A DNA stretch of 64,000 nt from Bacteroidales bacterium (lineage in GTDB: Bacteria; Bacteroidota; Bacteroidia; Bacteroidales; UBA932), in contig JAAYJQ010000010.1 in NCBI GenBank assembly GCA_012522855.1, positions 100,811 through 164,810 of the forward strand, given 5' to 3'. Under the pieces are notes generated by a model. That model did not search any database, was not told where the DNA came from, and saw nothing but the letters and a program-made list of their open reading frames with translations. The number at the start of each line of letters is the position of its first letter. Position 1 is the first letter of the stretch. This document shows, piece by piece, positions 36,283-46,225 of the stretch. The position numbers and the translations under genes are program-made.

Positions 36283-37869
36283 TTAAAAAACGCATCCGAC
36301 GCTTATCGCGAAGACGTTCCGATCCCTGCCGGTCAGGAAGGTCAAATCTTGGTTTGTGAACAAATAGCGGTCTCCGATGTCAAAGTAGCCTTGCAGCTTG
36401 TCGTTGAAAGCACCCGACCAGCGGAAGGAAAAGGTTCCGCCGTAAGCCGGCGTCGTGAAATATTCGCGGTTTCGTCCGGCATAGACTGCATTCGACCGGG
36501 GATTACCGCTGGCTTGCGCGAGCAGCCCCTCCGCGAATTCCGGTTCCGTGCCCGTCAGGAATGAAAGGACCAGGTTGAAGCTGAACGCGTTCCGCCCCCA
36601 TTCCAGGTACCGCTGACCGGTCAGGTAGAAATGTTCCCGAAGCAATCGCTGCGAACGGTAGAAAGGATAGAGGATGCCGGTTCTGTCCACGCCGAACACT
36701 TCCGCCCCGGCTCCGGCCATCCACTTCGGCAGTTTGCCGTAGGCGGGATCGATTTCAGCGCGGTAGCCGATCTGTCCCCGGGTGACCCGGTTGTCGCCGG
36801 CCTTCTGGCTCCCGAAGTATTGGATCACGGTTCCGCTGCCCGGGGTGGTGGAATAGTTGAAGGAGTTTTCCCTTCCCGCGGTTTCGTCCGACTCCGCTTG
36901 CATATCCAGCACATGGCGGACCCGGGGACCATCGTAACTGACGCGGAGCCTGCCGTCGAGGGAATAGCCGTCAAGCGTATAGTATTGGACGGATTCCGAA
37001 GCCTTTTTCCCGTAATAGCCGGAACGGTACATCCAGCCCGCTTCGAAATACACCTTGAACCGCTGCAGATCCGCCTCGATCTGGGCGGCTCCGCCGACGA
37101 ACTGGTTGAACATAGGACGCTGGCTGTAGGTGCCCACGTAACCGTAGTCCCCTTCCAATTCTTCCACCTTGCCGAAAAATCCACCGTAATCGATCAGATA
37201 GTAGTAACGTCGGTCTTTGGTTCCGAAGATTCTGGCCTCCAGGGTTTCCACCGTCCGCTTGTAACGGGCGTTCAGGCCGATGCGCGCGGATGGAAAGGAA
37301 TATCTCGCCCCGACGGCGGTCTCCAGTTCCATCCAGTCGGATTCCGGACGGGGATCCTTGCGTTTCGCGTAATTACCGGTCCGGTAGCCGATTCTTCCGC
37401 CGGCTTCGAGGCGGGGATTGAATTTCCACGCCAATCCACCCTGCAGGTTGTACATTTCCTTTGATTTGATGCCGGTGGTCGTGTCCGTGCTCTCCAGAAA
37501 GTTGACCGGATTGTAGTAGGGATCCATCAGCATCGGCCCTCCCATATTCCGTCCGCTGAAGGAGGAATAACCCAGATGGCCGTAGAAGGCGAGATGCTCC
37601 GAAACCTTCATGAAGGATTCCGCGGCCACTTCGGCTTCATAGCAGTCGTCTGACTGATGCAGATCCGTCAAACCTCCGCCCTCCTTCCGGAAACCGGCTT
37701 GGACCTTCGACATCTTGTCCGAAGGAAGCGACCAGATACCCGCCGCGTTCCGCGAAGTCAGCCAGGGGGTGTTCGCCAAGGTGTAGGAATAGGCATCCCG
37801 CATTCCTGTCTGCGCGCGGGCAGACAGGAGCGGGAGCAGGAATGCAAGAATCGTCAGAGACCTTTTCAT
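36283..37869 (-). CDS. DUF6850-type outer membrane beta-barrel protein
   Basis: 528 residues with a signal peptide (LLPLLSARAQ) and a long series of amphipathic strands rich in Tyr and Arg, ending in an aromatic residue (FAISVGCVF), as expected for an outer-membrane barrel. The N-terminal MRDAYSYTLANTPWLTSRNAAGIW resembles the DUF6850 group. It is the last gene of the operon starting with the C69 dipeptidase and lies 9 nt after the DUF4876 lipoprotein gene. Confidence 0.82.
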   Translation of the reverse strand: MKRSLTILAFLLPLLSARAQTGMRDAYSYTLANTPWLTSRNAAGIWSLPSDKMSKVQAGFRKEGGGLTDLHQSDDCYEAEVAAESFMKVSEHLAFYGHLGYSSFSGRNMGGPMLMDPYYNPVNFLESTDTTTGIKSKEMYNLQGGLAWKFNPRLEAGGRIGYRTGNYAKRKDPRPESDWMELETAVGARYSFPSARIGLNARYKRTVETLEARIFGTKDRRYYYLIDYGGFFGKVEELEGDYGYVGTYSQRPMFNQFVGGAAQIEADLQRFKVYFEAGWMYRSGYYGKKASESVQYYTLDGYSLDGRLRVSYDGPRVRHVLDMQAESDETAGRENSFNYSTTPGSGTVIQYFGSQKAGDNRVTRGQIGYRAEIDPAYGKLPKWMAGAGAEVFGVDRTGILYPFYRSQRLLREHFYLTGQRYLEWGRNAFSFNLVLSFLTGTEPEFAEGLLAQASGNPRSNAVYAGRNREYFTTPAYGGTFSFRWSGAFNDKLQGYFDIGDRYLFTNQDLTFLTGRDRNVFAISVGCVF

Positions 37870-37878
37870 CGAAAAGAA

Positions 37879-39159
37879 CTACTTCTTGATGGAAGCGACT
37901 TTCCGCTGATGGAAATCGTTCGTGGAATTGTTCGTGTCCTTGTAGATGATGTGGGCGCCCTTCGCGATGGAAGCTTCGGCATCGATTCCGGAAGGATCCG
38001 TAGAACCGTTTTCGAGGTCCGCGGTGCCGCCGGCATAATCGTAGACGAGTTTCCCTTGGTTTTCAGCCAATGCTTCGGTAGCCTCCTTGTCGACGTTCCG
38101 GTAGATGGAATAGCCGAGTTTGTTGGTGAACACCACGTAGCCGGCATCGACGCTGGAGAGGAAACGTTTGTTGTTCTTGTCCATGGCGGATGCGTTGAAC
38201 ACCTCTATGCCGTCCTTGACCCAGTCCACGGGAACCTTCGCGCAGGAGGAAGCGGTGTTGGTCGGGACATCGATGTTGTCCGGAGACGAGACGAACGCTT
38301 CAGCCGTCGTGACTTCCGGGGAGAACACGAAGAAGGCAGGGGAACTGCTGGAGAGCGGCCAGGCCTTTCCCTGCGCGTAACAGTAGGTCTGGAGATAGTT
38401 GGAAGTCGGGATGGAGGCGGATGGAGCGGGATATTTGGCGGCCATGTTGAACACATCCGGATCGTAGAACACGTAGTCCGCGTTTGACAGATCCACGGAT
38501 CTGGAGACGGTCGCCGAATGGTCGATCGCTCCGTTGATGGCGATCACGATCTGGGAATAGGGCGGAATGGTGACGGTTGTCTGGAACCACCAGACCGCGT
38601 TCCATGCGGGGATGAAATCCGTATTCGTCAATTGTCCGTCTTTGAAGTAAGGGTTCGTGGCGTTGCTGTTCGCGCCCGGGGACATGCCGAAGGTGAACTT
38701 GCTGGCATCGCCTTCAACCGGAGAGTTGTTGTAGAGGATGACATAGCAATCGTTTAAATATTGCTTGTCGGCGTCGTCCATGCAGCCTCCGATGTACAGT
38801 TCCTTGATGATGACCTGGCTGGCCGTGGAGGTGACCATGTCCAGCCTAAAGTTGTTCGGGCCGGCGTCCGTGACGGAGATCGCGGAATTGATCCCGTTGT
38901 AGATCGCGGCTTCCTTGTAGAAAGTCGAGGAGGCCTCGTACAGGCCTGCGACAAGATTGAACACGGCGTAGCCGTCCGCTCCGGTCACGGCCGTATAGGA
39001 TGTGCCGTGGGTCTTGTCCACGAGGAGGATCTCTACTGAGGCCTGAGGCAGGCCTTCGACGATCGCTTGGATCTTCACTTCATTGATTTTGTCTTCGTGC
39101 TCTTTGCAAGCCGCGAAGCTCACGAGGACAGCCAGTGCGATGAGAATGAATTTTTTCAT
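37879..39159 (-). CDS. DUF4876-type surface lipoprotein
   Basis: 426 residues with lipobox VSFAACKE. An N-terminal segment (about 25-110) looks like a carboxypeptidase-regulatory or fimbrillin-like beta domain, followed by the DUF4876 body (VIIKELYIGGCMDDADKQYL, then DCYVILYNNS). Its partners in Bacteroidota are usually a TonB receptor and a DUF6850 barrel, as here. A substrate-binding role in place of SusD is a reasonable inference. Confidence 0.85.
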   Translation of the reverse strand: MKKFILIALAVLVSFAACKEHEDKINEVKIQAIVEGLPQASVEILLVDKTHGTSYTAVTGADGYAVFNLVAGLYEASSTFYKEAAIYNGINSAISVTDAGPNNFRLDMVTSTASQVIIKELYIGGCMDDADKQYLNDCYVILYNNSPVEGDASKFTFGMSPGANSNATNPYFKDGQLTNTDFIPAWNAVWWFQTTVTIPPYSQIVIAINGAIDHSATVSRSVDLSNADYVFYDPDVFNMAAKYPAPSASIPTSNYLQTYCYAQGKAWPLSSSSPAFFVFSPEVTTAEAFVSSPDNIDVPTNTASSCAKVPVDWVKDGIEVFNASAMDKNNKRFLSSVDAGYVVFTNKLGYSIYRNVDKEATEALAENQGKLVYDYAGGTADLENGSTDPSGIDAEASIAKGAHIIYKDTNNSTNDFHQRKVASIKK

Positions 39160-39190
39160 TTTTTTGTTTTTTAAGATGAATTAATATTGT

Positions 39191-42148
39191 CTAAAATTTG
39201 ATTCGGATGGTCATACCGTAATAGAACGCGGGGATGTAGCTGGAAATGGAAACATACCGCTGCGTCCGGGTGGACCAGAGCTGACCGATGTTGCGGAAGA
39301 AATTGTTGGCGTAGAAGGAAAGGGAGGCGATGTCTCCGATCTCCTTCGTGACGCTGAAGTTCGCCGAGAAATACGGATCGAGGTAATCCTTGGCGAACTG
39401 GTAGGTGAAGGAGGACTTCACGACCAGTTTCGACAGTTCGTTGTAGAGGGTGGGGTCATGATCCTTCGCCCAAAGGAATTTGTCCAGAAAGGGTACCTGG
39501 GTCGGATCATCGTAGGCCGTGTAATACTCCGGATAACTCACCGTAAACCGCCGCCTGTCCATGAACTCCGGATCGGCGGAAGGGACGAAGGAACTCCGGT
39601 CGTCGATCGCATAGGTTCGGCGGCCGACGGCCTTTTCGCTCAGGTTCCGGCTGTAGTTCAGCAGGGTGCTTTCCAGTTTCATCGAGAGAATCATCCGCGC
39701 TTTGGGGATGTGCGTCGTCAGCGTCAGATTGGTCCGGAGCAGCCGGGACTCGCTTCCGTTGGCGATGGAGTTGCCTCCGTAGTACCAGCCGACATAGGTG
39801 TACGGTGATCCGTCGGCCATGGTCTGGGTGGCGGGGGAATAGGCCAGCATATTGCTGTTGACGGTCTTGTATCGGTACCAGGAACCATCCACGCGGATGT
39901 CCGTGTTGATGGGGTTGATCTTTTTGAAGTCCACGATCCATTCCAGGCCGTACCGGTCGACCGGGGAGATGCTGTTGTCGGCGAAATCCCTTCGGATCAG
40001 CGAGCGGCGCAAGATCCCCGCGACCGTTTCGGGGTTTAGAGCCCCCGTCTTGTCGGTCACCGTCACGACGCCGGACGCATCGATGTTGTAGATGCGGTTG
40101 TCGACGGGGATCGTGCAGGACTCCAGAGCCTTCTGATCCGTGTAGTTGTAGGAGAATTCGATGTAAGAATTGGGCTGTATATACGACTTTTCCGTCCGGT
40201 TCCAGTAGCCGGCCAGCGAAATTCTGTTCCCGCCCAGATTGATGTCCAGTCCGACTTCTGACTGTTTGTTCCGCTGCCAGACGAGGTTCGAATTGTACAG
40301 CGGGAGAGTCGGCATGATGTAGTAGGCGTAATAGGCCGTACCGTCCGAGGCGGTGGGGGGATTGAAGACCCGGATGTCCCGGTAGTTCGGCCGGGGATAG
40401 AGCATGGCGAAGGAAGGTTGCTTCACGGCGATTCCCCAACTAGCGCGCAGGGAAAGGGATTTCAGGAAATGGTTTCTCCGGCTTGCTTCTTCCAACGCGG
40501 ACCATTTCGCATTGAATCGAGGCGAGAAGCTCGAAGTTGTTCCGTAGGCGGATCCTTTGATGAAGGTACTCTCTCCGCGGAGTCCGGCGATCAAGTTGAG
40601 ATGGGACAGCCTTCCGATGGGGATGCTGATGTTGTCCTCTGCGAAGATCGCCAGGTTGTTCATGAACGGAACCTCGCTGTAGTCATAGGTCCGGTAGGTC
40701 GGGGCGGTTGCTAGATCTTCGGAATATTCACCCCGTCCGAAATTCCCGTCCCCGGTCCAGTCGGTGCCCAGTTTCAGCTTGTTGTTGACCGCCCCGAACT
40801 TGCGCGCCCAGTTGGACTTCAGGGTCAGCTTGTACGTAAGGGGCTTGTCGTCCAGGTACATGATGTTGTACCAGTAGCCGCGGGGGATCATGATGGCGGG
40901 CTGGGTGTCCGAACGGTAATCCTCCGCGACGAAATAGCCCTCCTCCTTTCCGTGCAGGGACACGACGCCCGCCGCGCTGGAATAGTGACTCCGTGTTTTC
41001 GAGAGCCGGTCTCCGTACACGATCGATCCCTTGAACTCCAGGCTTGTGATCCAAGGCTTGCTGAGCAGCCAGTTGAAATCCGCGTTTCCCCGGAAACTGT
41101 TGTCCTTCCGGTTTTCGTAGGTGCCCAGGAACAGATCCGGATCCGATTCGGAGTTCCACCCGCCGAGATTGCCCGAAGCCCCCAGACTGAAGCGCAGCGG
41201 CGTTGTTGAGAACAATCCGGAATTGAGCAGGTTGGAATAGGTCAGCGAAAGTTGCCGGCGCACATAGGAGGTGTACGGGGAACGCCGGTCGGTGAAAGAA
41301 TTCGTGTACTCCGCGCTCAGGTTCAGGACGCCCCGGGACCGGTCTTTCCGGGTCTGACCCAGCGTCAATCCCTTGCTCAGGGACACTTGTTTGATGTTCG
41401 GATTGGTGGTGAACGTCACCACGTAGGGTGTCTTTCCCTTTTTGGTGTTGACTTTCACGATGCCGGCACCTACGTCGCCATATTCAACGGAAGGGACGCC
41501 GGAGATGACTTCGACGGATTCTACATTGCTGGAAGCGATGTTGTTCGTGGCGACGCCCCGGGTTTCCGAGAAACTCGCGTTGTTGGACAGGCGCGCCCCG
41601 TCCACTTCGACGGCTGTACCGAAGGAGGCGTTTCCCGCCTCGGTCAGACCCTCCGCGCGGAGGTTGAACCGCTGCGTCGATGTGAGGGAAGGATTGGTCG
41701 TAACCCCTCCGGGCAGCAACCCCGCGATGTCGGATATTCCCACCATCTGGACATGATTCAGCGTGTTCCGGTCGATCGTGCGGGAGGTGGTCGCGCTGTT
41801 TTCGTTTTCCTTGGCGGTCACGACGACTCCCTGCAGGGAAAGATTGTCTTCGGAGAGCCGGATCGTATAGTTGGGGATGTCCCGTTCGACCAGGATGTCC
41901 CTGGTGTCCGTCACGAAGCAGAGGCACGACACACTGATCGTGTTTTTCCCGCGAGGAATGTTCTTGATTTCGAATTTTCCGTTTTCATCCGCCACCGCCC
42001 ATTGTTCGGTGTTGGCAAGCACGACCGTTGCGAACGCCACCGGAGAGTCATCCTTCTTGTTCAGGATGGTTCCGGCGATCCGGTAGCTCTGCGCGAATGT
42101 CAAGCCGCACAGCAGGCAAGCCGCCAGGGAGGAAACGATTCGGTGCAT
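39191..42148 (-). CDS. TonB-dependent receptor with carboxypeptidase-like regulatory domain
   Basis: 985 residues: a signal peptide, a CarboxypepD_reg-like domain (about 22-108, IAGTILNKKDDSPVAFATVV), a plug with SNVESVEVISGVPSVEYGDVG and a large barrel ending YGMTIRIKF. It lacks the SusC-type GYGTxxK signature, so it is a general TonB receptor rather than a SusC. It starts immediately at the end of the C69 dipeptidase gene (adjacent bases), so the genes are tightly coupled. Peptide import is the likely role from context. Confidence 0.93.
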   Translation of the reverse strand: MHRIVSSLAACLLCGLTFAQSYRIAGTILNKKDDSPVAFATVVLANTEQWAVADENGKFEIKNIPRGKNTISVSCLCFVTDTRDILVERDIPNYTIRLSEDNLSLQGVVVTAKENENSATTSRTIDRNTLNHVQMVGISDIAGLLPGGVTTNPSLTSTQRFNLRAEGLTEAGNASFGTAVEVDGARLSNNASFSETRGVATNNIASSNVESVEVISGVPSVEYGDVGAGIVKVNTKKGKTPYVVTFTTNPNIKQVSLSKGLTLGQTRKDRSRGVLNLSAEYTNSFTDRRSPYTSYVRRQLSLTYSNLLNSGLFSTTPLRFSLGASGNLGGWNSESDPDLFLGTYENRKDNSFRGNADFNWLLSKPWITSLEFKGSIVYGDRLSKTRSHYSSAAGVVSLHGKEEGYFVAEDYRSDTQPAIMIPRGYWYNIMYLDDKPLTYKLTLKSNWARKFGAVNNKLKLGTDWTGDGNFGRGEYSEDLATAPTYRTYDYSEVPFMNNLAIFAEDNISIPIGRLSHLNLIAGLRGESTFIKGSAYGTTSSFSPRFNAKWSALEEASRRNHFLKSLSLRASWGIAVKQPSFAMLYPRPNYRDIRVFNPPTASDGTAYYAYYIMPTLPLYNSNLVWQRNKQSEVGLDINLGGNRISLAGYWNRTEKSYIQPNSYIEFSYNYTDQKALESCTIPVDNRIYNIDASGVVTVTDKTGALNPETVAGILRRSLIRRDFADNSISPVDRYGLEWIVDFKKINPINTDIRVDGSWYRYKTVNSNMLAYSPATQTMADGSPYTYVGWYYGGNSIANGSESRLLRTNLTLTTHIPKARMILSMKLESTLLNYSRNLSEKAVGRRTYAIDDRSSFVPSADPEFMDRRRFTVSYPEYYTAYDDPTQVPFLDKFLWAKDHDPTLYNELSKLVVKSSFTYQFAKDYLDPYFSANFSVTKEIGDIASLSFYANNFFRNIGQLWSTRTQRYVSISSYIPAFYYGMTIRIKF

Positions 42149-43900
42149 TTATCTGGGAACCTTGATGATCGCGCCGCGATCTCCCGCGACGACTTTTTTC
42201 CAGTGTTCGGTGTATCCGGGCTGCGTGAGTCCGGCCGGAATCCCTGCCGAATGCGGGCTGTGCTTGAACGTGCCGTCTTCGTTCTGGGCTTTCACGTTGC
42301 CGTCGATGAATTTCACGAGCAAGAGTTCTTCCAACTTCACCCAGTTGTGGAATTGGGTTTGGGCCGTGTTGACGGAATAGTCCGTGAGCATCTTGCGGAC
42401 GGGAGCGAACCAGTCCTTGCTTTCCAGCCCTTTCTTTTCGGCTTTCGGAAGGATCGAGTGGTAAGCAGCGAGGGCTTTGGCATCCATTTCCGCCACTTTG
42501 ACGGTCATTTGCTCGTTCTCGAACCGGTCGATCTCCGCGACCACAGTCGGGGCCATCAGGTTGTAGGCTTTGTAGCAGGCGTTCGAAACCCGGTTGTTGA
42601 CCCAGAAGGAGGCGGTCGGAGAATAGGTCAGAAGATCCCCATTTCCCACCTTGAAGCATTCGGGAATTTCGTCGGTGTTGGTGTAGATCGGGGTCAGGTA
42701 GGAGGTTGCGGCATCGTCGGTACCGAACCAGAGGATGCCCCCGATGAGATCCGGCAGGCTCTTCCTCGCCTGTCCGACAAACCAGAATCCCGTTTGCTGC
42801 GTGGCGATGGCCCGCTCGTTGGCATAGGTCTCCCCGTCATATTCCCAATCCATAGGCCTCCAGCGATACGGCAGGGCGTTTCCGCCCGCGCCGATGTCCA
42901 GCGTCATGTCCATCGGGGTCCCTTCGTAGTGGTCCCGCATAGCGTCAGCCACATCTTTGACGCTGATTTTGCCGGCAGGCCGGATGAACAGCGGCAGCCG
43001 TCCGTGCTGCAGGTCATAGCCCATCGCGTAGAGCAGGAAGTCTTTCGCAGGCCGGGTGATTAACTTTCCGGATTCGTCTTCGTAGGTGAATTCCCCGCCG
43101 GAGAGTCGGTTGAAGGCGCTCCAGACCCGGGCGTCACAGCCCCGGACCGTGCCGAAATCGTAGGGACCATAGGCTTCCGCAAAGTCGAAGTCCCGGTCTT
43201 CGCCGCTGAAGTAGCCCTTCTTCCGCGCGAACGAGATGACATCCGCGGCATACAGGCAGTTTTCCGGATCGTTCAGCGGGAAGGTCTGGATCCGCGCTTG
43301 ATTGGCATGGGCGCAGATGAATCCGTCGGGAATCCGGCGGGCGACCCAGACGATGCCCTTTTCAGCCCCCTTGCCGATGAGTTCCATGACCCACACTTCG
43401 TTTTTATCCGCGATCGAGAAGGACTCTCCCCCGGAGCAGTAGCCATGTTCATTGGCGAGGTCCACGATGACCTGGATGGCTTCGCGGGCCGTCTTGGCTC
43501 TTTGGAGGGCCACATAGATCAGGGTTCCGTAGTCCATGATGCCGGTCGAGTCCGACAATTCCCTGCGTCCTCCCCAGGTGGTCTCCCCGATGATCAGCTG
43601 GTGTTCGTTCATATTTCCGACCGTCTTGTAGGTGCGAGGCGCCTGGGCGATTTCACCCAGATAGCGGTTCGAATCCCATTCGCGGATGGACAACCGCGTG
43701 CCCGGCGCCCAACGGGCGGCGGGCTGGAAATAGAGGTCGCCGAAAAGCCAGTGTGAGTCCGCCGAATAGGATACCAGGCTGGATCCGTCCGCGCTTGCCC
43801 CCGGAGTGATGAGGATGTTGGTACAAGCTTTGCTGTTCAAATGTGCTGAAAGTATCGTAATCAAGAGCAGGATGCAGCAGCGGATTGATAATCTTCTCAT
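42149..43900 (-). CDS. C69-family dipeptidase
   Basis: 583 residues. The signal peptide ends at SKA, leaving Cys26 (ACTNILITPGAS) as the N-terminal nucleophile after processing, as in the Ntn-hydrolase fold of C69/PepD peptidases. Other family blocks are seen in GETTWGGRREL and YCSGGESFSIADKNEVWVMELIG. It cleaves dipeptides, probably in the periplasm. It leads the operon with TonB receptor, DUF4876 lipoprotein and DUF6850 barrel, and lies next to a DPP7-type peptidase. Confidence 0.93.
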   Translation of the reverse strand: MRRLSIRCCILLLITILSAHLNSKACTNILITPGASADGSSLVSYSADSHWLFGDLYFQPAARWAPGTRLSIREWDSNRYLGEIAQAPRTYKTVGNMNEHQLIIGETTWGGRRELSDSTGIMDYGTLIYVALQRAKTAREAIQVIVDLANEHGYCSGGESFSIADKNEVWVMELIGKGAEKGIVWVARRIPDGFICAHANQARIQTFPLNDPENCLYAADVISFARKKGYFSGEDRDFDFAEAYGPYDFGTVRGCDARVWSAFNRLSGGEFTYEDESGKLITRPAKDFLLYAMGYDLQHGRLPLFIRPAGKISVKDVADAMRDHYEGTPMDMTLDIGAGGNALPYRWRPMDWEYDGETYANERAIATQQTGFWFVGQARKSLPDLIGGILWFGTDDAATSYLTPIYTNTDEIPECFKVGNGDLLTYSPTASFWVNNRVSNACYKAYNLMAPTVVAEIDRFENEQMTVKVAEMDAKALAAYHSILPKAEKKGLESKDWFAPVRKMLTDYSVNTAQTQFHNWVKLEELLLVKFIDGNVKAQNEDGTFKHSPHSAGIPAGLTQPGYTEHWKKVVAGDRGAIIKVPR

Positions 43901-43937
43901 TTTGCGCTTTTCTTAATATTCAGTAAATTTGTTTTCT

Positions 43938-44414
43938 ATGCGTAAAGATATGAAAATATTTATTGGTTTTGAAAACCGTTCCCGGATAATCCTGTCCGTA
44001 TTCCTTCTTTCGGGCTTTTGCGTCACGGCCGCCGCTCAGCAAAATCCTCCGACAGAGGAAGAGCAGGCGAAACAACTGGAGGAATTCATCCTGAAAGAAG
44101 TCGATCGGTACGAAACGACGCTTAATCTCGAAGACTGGCAGGTTTTCTACACGGATTCGGTGCTGCACCACGACTATAACGCGCTGCAGGACGAGTTGAA
44201 GGGGCTGCGCGACTCCAAGGTCAGCAACCTCGATCTCTATACCCAGGCACAGGACAAGTGGGCTGAACAGATGTACCAAGCTTTCCGCAAGTTCCTGAAC
44301 GACGACCAGTGGGCCAAATATTTGAAACAAGGGGCGGAACGGGATCGGAAGGCCCGCGAGAGACGGAAGGAGAAGATGGCCAAGGCTGCTGCCAAACTGA
44401 GAGAAAATGATTAA
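43938..44414 (+). CDS. Small exported hypothetical protein
   Basis: About 158 residues with a signal peptide (IILSVFLLSGFCVTAAAQ). The mature protein is charged and helical (EEEQAKQLEEFILKEVDRYE) and ends in a Lys/Arg/Ala-rich coiled coil. A promoter element TAAATTTG at 43924-43931 predicts transcription from about 43938, so translation may begin at ATG 43950 instead. No family was recognised. It precedes pheS, which has its own promoter. Confidence 0.7.
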   Translation: MRKDMKIFIGFENRSRIILSVFLLSGFCVTAAAQQNPPTEEEQAKQLEEFILKEVDRYETTLNLEDWQVFYTDSVLHHDYNALQDELKGLRDSKVSNLDLYTQAQDKWAEQMYQAFRKFLNDDQWAKYLKQGAERDRKARERRKEKMAKAAAKLREND

Positions 44415-44419
44415 ATTTG
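44412..44419 (+). promoter_or_regulatory. Promoter -7 element for pheS
   Basis: TAAATTTG fits TAnnTTTG. It overlaps the stop codon region of the preceding gene and would give a leader of about 18 nt before the pheS ATG at 44444. Confidence 0.55.
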
Positions 44420-44443
44420 CCGCCGTTTCGTCAATTTGAACGT

Positions 44444-45478
44444 ATGAAAGAAAAAATAGCGCAATTGCTCGCCCAGGTTTCGGACCTGAAGTGCAAAACG
44501 GCAAAAGAGGTCGAGGAAGCGCGTGTGCGCCTGCTCGGCAAGAAGGGAGAAATCACCAGACTGTTTGAAGAATTCCGGGAATATCCTTCCGAACGCAAGA
44601 AGGAGTTCGGTCGTGCTTTGAACGAACTCAAGCAAGCCGCTGCGGCCAAGATTGAAGAACTGAAGTCTTCTATCGGGTCTGAAACGGAATCCGCCGGACC
44701 GAAAGAGGATCTTTCAATGCCCGGAACACCCTTCGAGCTGGGTTCCAGACATCCGGTTTCCATCGTCCGACAGGAAGTGGTGGACCTGTTCCGGAAATTC
44801 GGCTACGATGTCGCGGAAGGGCCCGAGATCGAGGATGACTACCACGTTTTCGGGGCCTTGAACTTCCCCTTGAACCATCCTGCCCGCGACATGCAGGACA
44901 CCTTCTTCGTCTCCACAGGCCATCCGAATCCCCTCCTGTTGCGGACCCATACCTCTTCAGTGCAGGTACGGGTCATGGAAAGCATGAAACTTCCCATCCG
45001 GGTCATCTGCCCGGGCCGTGTGTTCCGCAACGAGGCGATCTCGGCGCGCGCCCACTGTATTTTCCACCAGGTGGAGGGACTTTACATCGACGAGCACGTG
45101 ACCTTTGCCGATCTCAAGCAGGCGATTCTGTTGTTCGCCCGCGAGATGTTCGGCCCGGACGCGGCGATCCGGATGCGTCCTTCCTTCTTCCCGTTCACGG
45201 AGCCTTCTTCAGAGGTCGATGTGAACTGCAACATCTGCAAAGGCAAAGGTTGCAACGTCTGCAAAGGGACCGGCTGGCTTGAAATATTGGGTTGCGGCAT
45301 GGTGGATCCGAACGTGCTCGAGGCTTCCGGGATCGACTCGAAGAAATACAGCGGCTTCGCCTTCGGCATGGGGCTGGAGCGCATCGCCATGTTGAAATGG
45401 CAGGTAAACGACCTCCGGCACTATTTCGAGAACGACCTCCGTTTCCTTTCCGAATTTGAAACATCCATAGAAGTTTAG
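44444..45478 (+). CDS. pheS: Phenylalanyl-tRNA synthetase alpha subunit
   Basis: 344 residues from ATG 44444. An N-terminal coiled coil (about 1-80) precedes the class II catalytic core with motif 1/2 blocks (GSRHPVSIVRQEV, RVFRNEAISARAHCIFHQVEG) and motif 3 (FAFGMGLERIAML). A Cys-rich insertion CNICKGKGCNVCKGTGW (about 264-280) is a known bacterial PheS variant. It charges tRNA-Phe together with PheT, whose gene is not in the window. Length is normal. Confidence 0.97.
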   Translation: MKEKIAQLLAQVSDLKCKTAKEVEEARVRLLGKKGEITRLFEEFREYPSERKKEFGRALNELKQAAAAKIEELKSSIGSETESAGPKEDLSMPGTPFELGSRHPVSIVRQEVVDLFRKFGYDVAEGPEIEDDYHVFGALNFPLNHPARDMQDTFFVSTGHPNPLLLRTHTSSVQVRVMESMKLPIRVICPGRVFRNEAISARAHCIFHQVEGLYIDEHVTFADLKQAILLFAREMFGPDAAIRMRPSFFPFTEPSSEVDVNCNICKGKGCNVCKGTGWLEILGCGMVDPNVLEASGIDSKKYSGFAFGMGLERIAMLKWQVNDLRHYFENDLRFLSEFETSIEV

Positions 45479-45481
45479 CAC

Positions 45482-46021
45482 ATGAAAAAGGTTGTTGTCT
45501 TATTACTGAGCTTGACGGTGGTTCTGTTCGCGGCCGGCGGATGCGCTCTGCCCGGGACGGCTGCCAAGTCCGCCGACCGCCGGACCGAATACGTGTCCGA
45601 CAATATGAAACTGCGCATGAGAAGGACCTACCGGATCATGGGCCCGAAGCGTTTCGCGAAACTCATCGGCCGGGAAAGGGTGCAGCTGCTCGACGTTCGT
45701 ACGGCCCGGGAATATCGCTTCGACCATATTGTCGGGGCGAACGGATGCCTGAACATCACTTTCCAGAGGATCAACTTTGTCAATCTGGTCAAGCGTCAGT
45801 TGGATCCCGCTAGGCGGGTGGCCGTGTATTGCCGTGCCGGGAACCAAAGTTCCAGGGCTGCGGAAACTTTGGCGAGGGCGGGTTTCCGCGTGATCTATCT
45901 TCAAGGGGGGCTCCAGTCTTGGGTTGCTCTGGGCTATCCTACCGTCAACACGCTCCGGGGTTATAATGCCGTCGTGGCGGCAGCGCCGCCGATCAACAGC
46001 CTGTCGGAAGAGGAGGAATAA
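45482..46021 (+). CDS. Rhodanese-domain lipoprotein
   Basis: 179 residues with lipobox FAAGGCALPG (Cys21). The rhodanese domain (about 60-155) has the active-site loop YCRAGNQSS with Cys117 and the start motif LLDVRTAREYRFDHIVGA. Such proteins carry sulfane sulfur or serve in redox and sulfur transfer at the envelope. It follows pheS by 3 nt. Confidence 0.9.
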   Translation: MKKVVVLLLSLTVVLFAAGGCALPGTAAKSADRRTEYVSDNMKLRMRRTYRIMGPKRFAKLIGRERVQLLDVRTAREYRFDHIVGANGCLNITFQRINFVNLVKRQLDPARRVAVYCRAGNQSSRAAETLARAGFRVIYLQGGLQSWVALGYPTVNTLRGYNAVVAAAPPINSLSEEEE

Positions 46022-46040
46022 GAACTATTCTTCCAAAAAA

Positions 46041-46071
46041 TTTGTAAAAAAAGAATTAAACTCTATCTTTG
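46041..46071 (+). promoter_or_regulatory. Promoter of tRNA-Gly
   Basis: TTTG (46041-46044) and TATCTTTG (46064-46071) are 19 nt apart, a close match to the Bacteroidota -33/-7 consensus. The expected start is near 46078, 33 nt before the tRNA. Confidence 0.8.
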
Positions 46072-46110
46072 TAGTCCCTATCGGGATCATGGTGATTCCA
46101 ACCGGGACCT

Positions 46111-46183
<73 letters not shown>

Positions 46184-46186
46184 CTC

Positions 46187-46225
46187 AAAATCAGGACAGC
46201 CCCCAAGCCGTCCTGATTTTTTGTT
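46187..46225 (+). terminator. Terminator after tRNA-Gly
   Basis: The arms AAAATCAGGAC (46187-46197) and GTCCTGATTTT (46210-46220) form an 11-bp stem with a 12-nt loop followed by T residues. Confidence 0.85.

Noticed and set aside
41252..43063. 603-codon plus-strand frame across the TonB receptor and C69 genes
   Set aside because: It spans the junction of two well-supported genes on the other strand and has no family features.
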